DNA of 64,000 nucleotides from positions 18,122,603 through 18,186,602 of the forward strand of contig OX457027.1 in the NCBI GenBank assembly GCA_949752745.1, in the 5' to 3' direction. Below, one piece after another: positions 24,701 to 32,070 of the stretch (positions within the stretch are counted from its first letter, which is position 1; each line of letters begins with the position of its first letter). Position numbers and translations under genes: made by a program. The notes below the pieces were generated by a model that saw only the letters and a list, made by a program, of their open reading frames with translations, did not search any database and was not told the origin of the DNA. This stretch comes from Protula sp. h YS-2021. Its lineage: Eukaryota; Annelida; Polychaeta; Sabellida; Serpulidae.

Positions 24701-25166
24701 TCAATTCCAAATTCACCCGACTATTTCAATTTCTTGTGACGTCAAAGGTTCGAGGTGGTTAATCGCACAACTAACTGAACTTAACATATTTTTCTTTTCT
24801 GGCTCATTTGTACATTAGCAAATGTATCGGTTCTACTTGCTGTGCGAATAGAATCGTCCTGCACGTTTCACCCCCGACCCGCTCCCCCCCCCCCCCCCCC
24901 CACTCACCAAACCCCATCCCGCCATCCCACTTCACCTTTGCGTTATACTCTCTCCACAGGAACCGTTGACAACAAAACAAATGGGCACACAGCAGAACGG
25001 CCGCGTATCGTTGAAATATAGAAAGTGTAGCATTCTTAGACAATTTTTGCATCTTACCCCTGCATACAAAGTATTGGCATAACTACCACTGTGTTTTCAT
25101 TTTGTTTCAGACCATGGCTTGGTGACAAACTCCCGGTTACGGAAATACCAAAAAGGCACTCCATAA
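6905..25166 (+). CDS. TPR-repeat protein gene, partial (10 exons, 5' end not found)
   Basis: Ten exons with AG/GT borders join in a single open frame: 6905-7012, 12059-12143, 12537-12598, 12849-12902, 13698-13784, 14318-14347, 19325-19505, 22848-22956, 23191-23339 and 25111-25166, ending at TAA. The first four or five encode tetratricopeptide helices, for example YHLGLALQNVGEHRRAVAQY, RRAFALCNAGDLKSALKDAE and ALLDVQTALKYNP. The later part is basic and low in complexity and looks disordered. TPR units form superhelical protein-binding scaffolds, so the product is probably an adaptor. It could belong to the TTC family (TTC16-like), but I could not fix the orthologue. The first exon listed starts in phase 0 without clear evidence of being the initiator, so upstream exons probably exist. 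The N block in one intron may hide coding sequence. Confidence 0.75.
7555..7765. repeat. Minisatellite, ~15-16 base unit
   Basis: Repeats of the theme GTCAAAACGTACCCA(G), with variants, about a dozen copies. The open frame across it is a by-product of the repeat. Confidence 0.8.
8500..8835. repeat. Degenerate tandem repeat, ~130 base unit
   Basis: About two and a half copies of a unit containing GAGGTAAAGGTTAAGGTAAC, GAAGGGAGGGA and AAAGCTGGAGGTCAAGGTC-like stretches. Confidence 0.7.
9510..9665. repeat. Short minisatellite around AGACCAAAGC
   Basis: Repeats of about 15-17 bases built on AGACCAAAGCACCCC, ending in a C run at about 9650-9668. No coding value. Confidence 0.75.
10225..11330. 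mobile_element. Mutator-like (MULE-type) element remnant
   Basis: Inverted ends share GCCCATTACGCCCC-type tracts: the left end at about 10228-10330 is matched in inverted orientation by about 11195-11325. The interior encodes a FLYWCH zinc-finger fragment. Long, internally repetitive ends together with a FLYWCH finger point to a Mutator-like transposon. The catalytic DDE domain is absent, so the copy is non-autonomous. Confidence 0.6.
10779..11171 (+). pseudogene. FLYWCH zinc-finger fragment of a MULE transposase
   Basis: An open frame of about 130 codons without an early ATG, bounded upstream by TGA at 10776 and ending at TAG 11169-11171. It shows DFFLYANNKTLKDG, then ISWRCVRC, then a His (VDNHDP), which fits the F-L-Y-W-C-C-H pattern of the FLYWCH zinc finger. 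The tail is basic (KKAIRRKRQ). FLYWCH fingers bind DNA and commonly precede the transposase domain of Mutator-like elements. No transposase domain follows. Confidence 0.55.
12059..12143 (+). CDS. TPR gene exon b
   Basis: Acceptor TGTTGTAG and donor GCGG|GTATGC, phase 0 to 1. It joins the next exon to complete the TPR segment YTRRAFALCNAG-DLKSALKD, which supports both junctions. Confidence 0.75.
12179..12288. repeat. (CT)n microsatellite
   Basis: Almost pure TC dinucleotide run of about 110 bases just after the donor of the preceding exon. It could act as a long pyrimidine tract. Confidence 0.95.
12537..12598 (+). CDS. TPR gene exon c
   Basis: Acceptor GAACAG and donor CCG|GTAAGT, phase 1 to 0. 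It encodes the B helix of a TPR (SALKDAEKAVVLDSKNP). Confidence 0.8.
12849..12902 (+). CDS. TPR gene exon d
   Basis: Acceptor TTTCATAG and donor GAG|GTAATT, 54 bases, phase 0 to 0. It encodes DVYCVRALVRNTREEEKE, which with the exon at 13698 gives a TPR of canonical spacing. Confidence 0.75.
13204..13261 (+). other. Possible alternative exon in the TPR gene
   Basis: Flanked by TTTACAG and GTTTCAG and open in phase 0 (KKTSDSEQHSKNVATLVTE). At 58 bases it would shift the next exon out of frame, so it is either a pseudo-exon or part of an isoform using sequence hidden in the N block. Confidence 0.25.
13351..13550. other. Assembly gap (200 N)
   Basis: Exactly 200 N. The short motif GTTTAGGCTATTT occurs immediately before and after it, which hints at an unresolved tandem repeat. 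Confidence 1.
13698..13784 (+). CDS. TPR gene exon e
   Basis: Acceptor TTTCTAG. It encodes ALLDVQTALKYNPKHLCSLI, the B helix of a TPR. The donor at 13785 (CTG|GTACTG) is weak and was chosen because it keeps phase 0 with the next exon. Confidence 0.65.
14318..14347 (+). CDS. TPR gene micro-exon f
   Basis: A 30-base exon between GTTTTCAG and GTAAGG, phase 0 to 0, encoding ASDDIFTTGK. The splice sites are strong, but the exon is so short that the call rests on them and on phase. Confidence 0.5.
14762..15843. mobile_element. Foldback element rich in CATGGGAA/TTCCCATG
   Basis: The outer ends are inverted: CCGGTAAGCACA at about 14773 and TGTGCTTACTGGG at about 15831-15843. The right-end sequence also occurs internally at about 15439-15486. 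The interior consists of imperfect palindromes of CCCATG and CATGGG and of two near-identical units at about 15268-15380. No protein was found; the open frames are repeat artefacts. Confidence 0.6.
16466..16505. repeat. Poly-T run
   Basis: Forty uninterrupted T. It may be the A tail of a retroposed sequence on the minus strand, but no retroelement body was recognised next to it. A short GACGGACGGACAGAC run lies just upstream at about 16310. Confidence 0.9.
17112..17147. repeat. Poly-T run
   Basis: Thirty-six T. A lysine-rich frame on the minus strand across it is spurious. Confidence 0.9.
17560..18375. repeat. Dispersed repeat with CCCCGGGG palindromes
   Basis: Palindromic blocks AGCCCCGGGGCTTCTATTTGG occur at about 17600-17660 and 18245-18310. 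A second block (GCAGACACGGTGCACTTAATC) occurs at about 17752 and 17978. The same blocks recur at 43485-43720, so this is a multicopy family. C-runs at about 18068 and 18216 separate the copies. Confidence 0.7.
18670..18731. repeat. (TA)n microsatellite
   Basis: Uninterrupted TA dinucleotides over about 62 bases. Confidence 0.95.
19325..19505 (+). CDS. TPR gene exon g
   Basis: Acceptor TTCTCTACAG and consensus donor A|GTGAGT, 181 bases, phase 0 to 1. It encodes ACSINPDCHNYLSVTDFRHA followed by DIITFYERFLYSLNVPHTI. A run of 17 G follows in the intron at about 19542. Confidence 0.85.
20085..20265. repeat. Minisatellite, GAACCTGTGGCATA unit
   Basis: About eight units of 18-26 bases built on CCCGAACCTGTGGCATATGT. 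It lies in the intron after the exon at 19325. Open frames across it are by-products. Confidence 0.85.
21265..22480. repeat. Satellite-like tandem array, ~160 base unit
   Basis: About seven to eight diverged units. Each contains CCCCCATTTGGCCAATTTTT, GGCGGATCGCC, TTTTCAAAAGAGGTCTACCT and GATCAAAATTGTGGGAGAAG. Alternate units resemble each other more than their neighbours, so the true period may be a dimer of about 320. A GTAC/ATAC microsatellite follows at about 22498-22535. Confidence 0.85.
22848..22956 (+). CDS. TPR gene exon h
   Basis: Acceptor CTCCTACAG and donor AG|GTCAGG, phase 1 to 2. It encodes a lysine/arginine-rich helix (LQKQRLRKKSEEHRKKRAQ) and a proline-containing tail. Confidence 0.8.
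23191..23339 (+). CDS. TPR gene exon i
   Basis: Acceptor TGCCACAG and donor CAAG|GTATCT, phase 2 to 1. It encodes a Thr/His-rich segment (DRIAATLRTHTTMDGRKTRT). No domain was recognised. Confidence 0.65.
23953..23999 (+). other. Possible cassette exon
   Basis: Bounded by TTTAGCAG and GTATAT, 47 bases, readable as LYGGERRRRSKNVLQ. Including it would bring an early stop in the last exon, so it may be alternative or spurious. Confidence 0.2.
24125..24533. mobile_element. Small inverted-repeat (MITE-like) element
   Basis: The outer ends TAAACACCGTATTAT (24130) and ATAATACGGTGTTA (24515) are inverted. Inside them lies a second inverted pair (24168-24215 and 24430-24475) around the palindrome TAGTCTATTCCGGAATAGACTA-like core, continuing into ACCGATAAATC. 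The interior is AT-rich without coding content. Confidence 0.7.
24880..24910. repeat. Poly-C/A tract
   Basis: A C run inside a pyrimidine-rich intron stretch. No function is claimed. Confidence 0.6.
25111..25166 (+). CDS. TPR gene last coding exon
   Basis: Acceptor TTTTGTTTCAG, phase 1, encoding HGLVTNSRLRKYQKGTP and ending at TAA 25164-25166. The in-phase stop supports the whole exon chain. No AATAAA is evident directly downstream before the minisatellite that begins at about 25200. Confidence 0.75.
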
Positions 25167-25204
25167 CGCCGCCATTCAAGGTGTAACACGGCTTGGAAAA
25201 GTGC

Positions 25205-25430
25205 ACGAGAACTTTGTCACATCACGAGCCGTGCGTTACAAGTGTTTCGTATTGCAGGTGTTACGCGCCATAGGTGCTGCCTGTTACAAGCGTGTCATGT
25301 TACAGGTGCTTGCACGATACAGGTGTTTCACGTTACAGATGTTTCATGTCACAGGTGCTGCGTGTTACATGTGTTTCGCATTACGTCTTACCCGTTACAC
25401 GTGTTTCGCGTTACATCAGTAGTTTGTCGC
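25205..25430. repeat. Minisatellite, GTTACAGGTGTTTC unit
   Basis: About twelve diverged units of 15-18 bases based on GTTACAGGTGTTTCGC. It lies in the presumed 3' untranslated region or just beyond the TPR gene. Confidence 0.8.
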
Positions 25431-26434
25431 CTCCCGCTTGTCTTCTTGCTTTAAAATGCCACACTTTATAAATTCTATTTTCTACCGGCATGTCTTTTGT
25501 TCTTTGAGTTAGTTTCCAGTTATACACCTACGTACTGCCAACCGCCCCAACAACCAACCTACCTACTACCTTCAAACTGGTCATCAAAGTGATACGGATG
25601 TTCGGCTGGAGACCACACGGAACAGAAAAATGTCCTTTAAAAAAACTGGTTAATTTAAAAATACCGCTCCTAAAAAGGCGATATATTCGGGTGTTCCCGT
25701 AAAATATCTATTTCCGCCTTGCTACCGCACGCATTGAGTTTTCTTACGTCACAAAGTCATACAGCGCGCCAGCAAGAAATACAGGCCGCTGACTTAACAG
25801 CTCACTGAGCAGAGCCATCTGTATGCTGCTAGTATGCTTTATTATCGCCCATGTGCTGTAACAGTTTTATTTACCTATAAAACACAACATCTAAGGCATT
25901 GTTCGTATCAAAATTTCATACAGCACCAGAACCCCTTTAGATGCATGTAATATTTCGACCGCTAGCTATTACTTTTTTTTTTCGAAGAGTTGTGCGTGAA
26001 AGATATGCAGAGAAAAAAAGAGAAAGAGAGATGCCCGTACATATTTAGCTGCACCAGGAAAGTGAAGCGTATCAGGTTTAACTACTTTGTAAGACGTGCG
26101 GGGAAAAATGATTGAAAACTTGAACTGTTAAGCAGTGATTATACGGCACTCTGTGTGTGAGAAGGCAATCCTATGACGCACACGACCAGTTTATGGTATA
26201 AAGACTGGCCCGAAAGGAGATCAAGAACTGCAGTGAAAAAACTTCAAAACCAAGTTCAAATATTCATTAAAATTCCTCGCACTAAAGTCGGTTTTACGCC
26301 ACTAAATGTGGTACTGAATAACGAACAACGCGCCACTCATCCCCCCCAACCTCCCGACCCCCCCCCCCCCCCTCCCCCCACGCACTCTTCCAAATGCATA
26401 TGCAAACGTAGACAGTCGCTTTCAATTATATACT

Positions 26435-26625
26435 ACAGGCGGTATTCGCAAAAGTTAACTGTGCAGTTAAACGACTCCTACACAAGAAAATCGGTCAATT
26501 TCAGGTGGAATTTTTGTTTGTTAAACAGCATAAATTGATTAATTTACTTTCGGATGTTCGGGTTGCAGTTAACGGAATCAGTTAACTGTACAGTTAACTT
26601 TCGTGAATTCGGCCACTGGCTGCTT
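26435..26625. mobile_element. MITE-like element with GTTAACTGTNCAGTTAA ends
   Basis: GGTATTCGCAAAAGTTAACT at the left is matched in inverted orientation by AGTTAACTTTCGTGAATTC at the right. The element is about 190 bases with no coding capacity. A C-rich run lies just upstream at about 26341-26380. Confidence 0.6.
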
Positions 26626-27252
26626 GCCAAGTGAACGCCCTCCCTGAGGGGTAGTATTGTGCACGGTAAAACAACATCGTGACGTGACTGGTCAATGTGT
26701 CAATGTACTTGTTTATCTGTGTAACAGTCGCATAAAATGTAACGTTTATTTAGGAAAATATACGTAACAAGGCTTTCTGATGTGTACCGGCTATTAGCTT
26801 ATTTTTGTGTTTTAACAGTTTCAGTGAATCACTGTAGAACTCATTTTCTGTATTATTTACGACTTTTCATTGTTAAATAATAAAAGAAAACAGTTACAAA
26901 GATGAGTTTTTCTTTAAATTTCACGCAGAAGAAAGTTCATTAGGGTCGTTCTCTTACACACAGCTTTATGCCAGCAAATGCATGCTTTATGTGTCGATTC
27001 TACCATAAATCTCATTACTCAATTTTTTACACCCGTCCCCCACCCCACACACACTCCCTCCCTACTGTTATTGAGAAAATTTACAGTAAAATTAACCAAA
27101 ATGTGAAATAAAAAATAAGCACAAAAATGATAACCACAACTGTTTTCCAAAAATCTCATATCTCAAAAGTTAAATTTTTTAAAAGACATTCAGGTCAAGC
27201 ATTATGAATTTTCATGACTTAAATATAATTGTTTAAACTTTGGAAAGAACAT

Positions 27253-27393
27253 TTAAAAATCTAGTTGGGTGGATACATCTCCAGTGTATTCACATATTGT
27301 ATCATAATGGGTCTCTATAACAACGTCTCTGTCGCTAAGTAGTTGCACCGTTGCTATGCACGACGCTTTATCCTTCCGCAAGACCTCGGCAAC
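27253..27393 (-). CDS. GPKOW: GPKOW exon 9 of those found (C-terminus)
   Basis: Acceptor ATAACCAG, phase 0, 46 residues from [19 protein letters not shown] to the TAA stop. It carries the conserved end of the family, including [11 protein letters not shown]. Confidence 0.92.
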   Translation of the reverse strand, partial: VAEVLRKDKASCIATVQLLSDRDVVIETHYDTICEYTGDVSTQLDF

Positions 27394-30300
27394 CTGGTTA
27401 TATGCGAAAGAACAGATATTGAACAAAAATTCTTTTTTTAAACTTGAAAATATTAAATGACACATTTACTCGAGAAATCACACAAAGAGAAAACAGCTGC
27501 TCTATTCCGTCAATACATGACCATTCTTCAATTTTTTTTTATTTATTTATAATGAAACGAATTAAAAACTTGCAGTCTCCACTGACCGTGGTCTTGTGTT
27601 TCCCTGACAACAGCATGACGTAGGCGGGTTCACAGCGCGGGATCACTGTCTCCAGCTGGCTCTGACTTAGCCCTGAAATCCAGACAACCACAACAGTGTC
27701 AACGCGACCTGCGCCAGCACGTCACGTGGTCTCTACTTCTTTTATGTCACCAAGCTGACAGCAACTCGCTTAGCCAGTTATAGTTTAAAGTACAACGCCG
27801 TTAAAAGGGTGGAGGTATGCCTCGGTGGAGGTGTGCAGCGGATTAAAACTTCTGTGATGTCACTTATTCCGTTTCTCGATCAAGAACCCCTCCCCTGCCC
27901 CCCCCCCCCCCCCTCCCCGACATAAACACACACGTACACACATGACGTCATCGCGTTTATTACGCATTTGGACGAAAAGCAACACCAATGAATTTACCTT
28001 CCAAAAGCTTCCCTTCTTCCGTCCGCACCACACAGTTATCCAAGCTGACCACGTCCTCGATCACAACCTGCAGTCACAACACAAAATACAATCCCCATGT
28101 AAGCCGGGGACAACGTCAACTCAAATCTGACCCCTCAAATGTATGGAGAAATGACACTCCACGGACACAACATCTCCAGTTACACTAAATAATGCCTGTC
28201 TTAATTCCAGTTACTAGGGCAAAATTTTAACATGTTCAACGTAAAGTTTACAGTAACAGGCATAACTATGAGGGTTTAAAAACAGTTGACAAAGGGTTAG
28301 ACAATGTTCACATGACACATAAACCTATAAGATCAGGTGTTTACACTGGTCTGAACAAATGACCCACATAAGTCCAATCAAATTTTACCAAGGAATTTTA
28401 CAATAATCGCGTCTCATGTTTTCGGGGAGAGGATTCGTGATCTCACCTTTGATTTGAAATATTTGCCTTTCTTGAAGTCGGGATCGATTATTCTCACTCT
28501 TAAATGCGAGCGCAACCAAATATCCCGAGGCCGGCGCTCGTTGCTTCCCTTTGATGTCACTTCGGCTTGTCCATTTTCGCACCGATCTGGATCCAAACGT
28601 CGATCGCTGCCTGACTTTGATTTATGTTTATGTTTGGATTTATGTCGCCTGTCGGAGTCCCTGTGAGATTCATTGTCACGCTCTTTGCTAGGGCTGCGGT
28701 TTTTACGCCGCCTGTCGGAGTCTCTGTGAGAGTCACTGTCACGCTCTCTGCTAGAGCTGCGGTTTTTATGCCGCCTGTCGGCGTCCCTGTGAGACTCATT
28801 GTCACGTTCTCTGCTAGGGCTGCGGTGCTTACGCCGCCTGTCGGAGTCTCTGTGAGAGTCACTGTCACGCTCCCTGCTAGGGCTGCGGTGTTTGCGTTTC
28901 TTGTCTTTATGGGTCTCATTTTTAGATTTCCCCTTTCCACTTTCATCTGCTTCTTTAAATTTATCACTTTTGCCTTTATCTAAAAGAGTTCAGAGGTAAA
29001 CCATTTTAAAATGCTGTGCAAACAGCAACTATTCAAGTATTGGCGGCTTTTTTTAGAAAGTTCCTTAAAATCTCCGTTTTCAAACACCTCTACTTAGGGA
29101 ACAGCCTCGGATTAATGAACATTTCAATTTCAAACACTTTCAGCGTTTTATTTTTTTTTTCGTTAGTTGTCCCATATAATGCTTCTTAGTTGACCTTAAA
29201 CTTACAGCAATTAAATTATTAATTTTCATTCGCTCCAAATGAGTTCAAATACACTTTCTCTCAGCTCAATTCATTCCCATAAACGTTCGTGGAAATACTT
29301 ACTGATATACTTCGAGTACTTGGAGTACTCGGCCTTCGTTACGAGCCGAATGACGTTCTGACTCAGGCTGACAACTTCTCCGCTCAGTGCCATCTTCACC
29401 ATGACCCTGTTGTTATCCTCGTCGATTCCCTGCACCTGCAACAACAAGCCACCATCAACAAGCTCTCAACCGGGCGCCAAAAATCCAAGATGGTGGCCAA
29501 TGTGACCTTGAAATTAGGTCATGGTCAAAAGTCAAGTGACGTGCAATCTACGCACTTTGACAAGTCAATTATATATCCGATATTACACAGTTTATCAGTG
29601 TGGAATTAACAGCCTGCGACGGACCGACAGCCGGACAACACCCAAACCTACGGTCCCCAGCCAGGACCTAAAACCCCGGTTGGGGACTAAAAATGACACA
29701 CGAGAACAGTGCGCATTCCATTATTCCACACACTTTATATCTCGGATTATCATGACCGCGCACCAGAAAAACCCACTTTCTCGAGCATGCTGATCGCATC
29801 GGTTCTCCAGCCAAGTCCTAATCAGTCCAATACTTCACCATTTTCAAAAGCTCCTTCTCTAAGTAGCCCATGAGCAAACATTCCATCTGTACACGAAGCG
29901 TGCCATTCTCTGTGACGTCACACGAAGCGCGCCATTCTCTGTGACGTCACAGGAAGCGCGCCATTCTGTCACGTCACAGGAAGCGCGCCATTCTGTCACG
30001 TCACAGGAAGCGCGCCATTCTCTGTCACGTCACAGGAAGCGCGCCATTCTCTGTCACGTCACAGGAAGCGTGCCATTCTCTGTTACGTCACCCGACGCTA
30101 TGGCTCGAGCCAGACATTGCACTTCTCCGTCCGACACCACAATCATGTGGGTGAGCGGTGTGCGGTGGGGGATGGGGGCTGGGGGGGGGGGGGGGGTCGA
30201 CACACACCTCACCGTACAGATCCGTGTGTTTGCCACTCGTCACGACAGCATAGCAGCCTTTCTTCAGCACCACCTCCTCGTCGTTCTGACCTGCCGTCTG

Positions 30301-32070
30301 CTTGGCCCCGGCGCCGTGGTTTGCCTGTATCAGCTTGGATCTGTCAGCGCCGAGTCCCAGACCTTTCGGACGAGCCACTGCCTCGATTGGCTTAAACACT
30401 CTGCAACATTGAAACAACATCAGTAGAAACTAAGACTACTACCTCCAAGCAAATTCAAATTCTGCTTTCAAACTTCCCACAGTGATAAGTCAGTTTAGCC
30501 AAATCCCCCCCCCCCCACCCCTCCCCCACCTTCCCGATCCTCTTAAACGAAACCATTCTCCTGATCACCATGCTATATTCCAATGTTACTTTTTGTTCAG
30601 TAAATACCAAATGTCCGTATACTGTAGCAGTTAATTAACTCGACACACAACCATTGTTTATTTCTTTTATACGAAAGCAGCAGCGTGCCACAGGAGCCAA
30701 CACAGCACCTACTTGCCGTTCTTGCCGATACCTTGACCCTCCTTGAAGCCCATGCCTCTGAGCAGCGCCATGCCATACTCCTCGATAGGGACCTCCTCAT
30801 AGTTGGCTTCTTCCGGCTGGTGGAAAAACAAAACATAGCAGCATGTCAACATGAGGCTGGATAAATCCAAGGCCATACTGTCACGTACTGTGGAGGTTGT
30901 TACCACACTTGTGTGGGCATTAAGACTCGGTATCCCCGTATTATGGAGGCTTTTACCACACGTGTGATAGCATAGACTCGGCATCCCAGTACTCTGGAGC
31001 TGTTACCACGCGTATGCTAGCATAAAGGCTCGGTACCCCAGTATTATGGAGATTGTTACCACACGTGTGCTGGCATAAAGACTCGGCATCCCCGTACTAT
31101 GGAGGCTGTTACCACACGTGTGTTGGAATAAAGGCTCGGCATCCCTGTAATGTGGAGGCTGTTACCACACGTGTGCCAGCATATAGGCTCGGCACCCTGT
31201 ACTGTGAAGGCTGTTACCACACGTGTGCTGAATGAGCGTGGCTCGGTAAGCGCCATTTTTGTACCATACTTCACACACAGGAATTAGACTGTGCACATCT
31301 GGACAAAAAAAAATCTATTTTATTTCGCATGCTATAAACAAGAAAAAATGTATTTTTAACACCAACAAATGACAACCCCAACCCCACGCCACATGTTTCT
31401 AACCCTTCTCACCTCATCCGGCCGTAACTCCACGTTGAGTTTGTCCTCCGTCTCGTATCCCTCAGGAACTTTGTTCTGCATAAGCAGCGGGACAGCTAGC
31501 TGTGAGCTGGCCCCACCACCCCGCTCCTCCCACCTCTCCGACTCCTCCGCGGCCTCTGAAACAAATCCCAGAGAAATCACATGAGGCTGGAGTGATGATA
31601 AATGTTTTCATTATTATTACATCCTTACTATATTTTAATATTATTTTTTAGACTGAGTAGATTGAAAGTTCCGCGGATGTCATATGACTGTCTTGTTATT
31701 GTGCTTGCAATAGCCGGTTCTGTTGTTGTTACTTCAGGTGCTCGCACGTTATGCTAGTAACTCAGTTCGGGGGCCACGCAAAATGTTGTCACTGTGACGC
31801 CCCCTTCCTCTCCCGCGCACACCACTTGATACGAGAGCCAGGGCTACAACTAAATAATATATACACCCAATACCTTGCAGCAGTTCGGTTATTGCGGCCT
31901 TTTCTACATCGTCGCCATCCGCGCCGGAAGTACGCTCTTCTGTCCTCCGTTTCTTCGCCTCAGGCACGACATCGTCGCGGTCCAGGTCGGAGGGCTTTTT
32001 GGCATTCTTCCACTTATTCTTGGAAATAAGTGGAATAATCAACTCCCTCTTTTTTTCCTTTGGTCGAAAA
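27253..32070 (-). CDS. GPKOW: GPKOW, G-patch and KOW splicing factor (9 exons, 5' end missing)
   Basis: Nine exons on the minus strand join without a phase conflict: 32070-31874, 31555-31413, 30816-30713, 30400-30208, 29435-29303, 28979-28447, 28067-27998, 27672-27587 and 27393-27253 (stop TAA). They encode, in order, the ELIIPLI motif, a second LAVPLLMQ motif, a G-patch ([20 protein letters not shown]), a first KOW region ([16 protein letters not shown]), an Arg/Ser/Asp repeat region, a second KOW region ([17 protein letters not shown]) and the conserved C-terminus ([15 protein letters not shown]). GPKOW/Spp2 proteins bind the helicase DHX16/Prp2 through the G-patch and promote activation of the spliceosome. 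The N-terminal exon with the start codon was not found upstream of 32070. The introns are full of minisatellites. Confidence 0.92.
27587..27672 (-). CDS. GPKOW: GPKOW exon 8
   Basis: Acceptor TTTCAG and donor ACG|GTCAGT, phase 1 to 0. It encodes [20 protein letters not shown] and LSGKHKTT, the linker leading into the last KOW-like strand. Confidence 0.9.
27998..28067 (-). CDS. GPKOW: GPKOW exon 7
   Basis: Acceptor ACTGCAG and donor GAAG|GTAAAT, phase 0 to 1. It encodes [20 protein letters not shown], typical of the second KOW region. Confidence 0.9.
28447..28979 (-). CDS. GPKOW: GPKOW exon 6 (RS/RD repeats and KOW)
   Basis: Largest exon, 533 bases, phase 1 to 0. A Lys-rich start leads into four tandem units of 63 bases (21 residues) with the pattern [18 protein letters not shown], then a [14 protein letters not shown] tail, then [20 protein letters not shown] of the second KOW domain. 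The unit period is visible in the DNA as CCTGTCGG at 28648, 28711, 28774 and 28837. Vertebrate GPKOW has only a modest basic linker here as far as I recall, so this RS-like array looks lineage-specific. Confidence 0.9.
29303..29435 (-). CDS. GPKOW: GPKOW exon 5
   Basis: Acceptor TTGTTGCAG and donor ATCA|GTAAGT, phase 0 to 1. It encodes [20 protein letters not shown] and the following strand of the first KOW domain. Confidence 0.9.
29893..30095. repeat. Minisatellite with TGACGTCA, 27-29 base unit, in a GPKOW intron
   Basis: About seven units of GTCACAGGAAGCGCGCCATT with a CTCTGT spacer. Unit junctions create TGACGTCAC, the cAMP-response-element core. It lies within the intron between exons 4 and 5. 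Confidence 0.85.
30208..30400 (-). CDS. GPKOW: GPKOW exon 4 (first KOW region)
   Basis: Acceptor TGTTGCAG and donor GAG|GTGTGT, phase 2 to 0. It encodes [14 protein letters not shown], which directly follows the G-patch in the family, then an acidic linker and the KOW strand [17 protein letters not shown]. Confidence 0.92.
30713..30816 (-). CDS. GPKOW: GPKOW exon 3 (G-patch)
   Basis: Acceptor TTTCCACCAG and donor AA|GTAGGT, phase 0 to 2. It encodes the G-patch with its regularly spaced glycines ([19 protein letters not shown]). This domain contacts the DEAH helicase. Confidence 0.95.
30880..31245. repeat. Minisatellite, ~55 base unit, in a GPKOW intron
   Basis: About seven units with GGAGGCTGTTACCACACGTG and GGCTCGGCATCCC. 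The short open frames on both strands here are repeat artefacts. Confidence 0.85.
31413..31555 (-). CDS. GPKOW: GPKOW exon 2
   Basis: Acceptor TTTGTTTCAG and donor GAG|GTGAGA, phase 1 to 0. It encodes an acidic stretch and [16 protein letters not shown], matching the short LAIPMIQ-type motif of the family. Confidence 0.88.
31874..32070 (-). CDS. GPKOW: GPKOW exon 1 of those found
   Basis: Acceptor TTTTTTAG and donor CAAG|GTATTG. It encodes [18 protein letters not shown] and an acidic linker with a KKRR cluster. The codon frame continues upstream of the acceptor only by chance. The first exon with the initiator was not located. Confidence 0.82.

Noticed and set aside
28624..28983. Plus-strand frame of 119 codons
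   Set aside because: It is the antisense of the GPKOW RS/RD exon. The minus-strand frame has splice sites, phase and family similarity.
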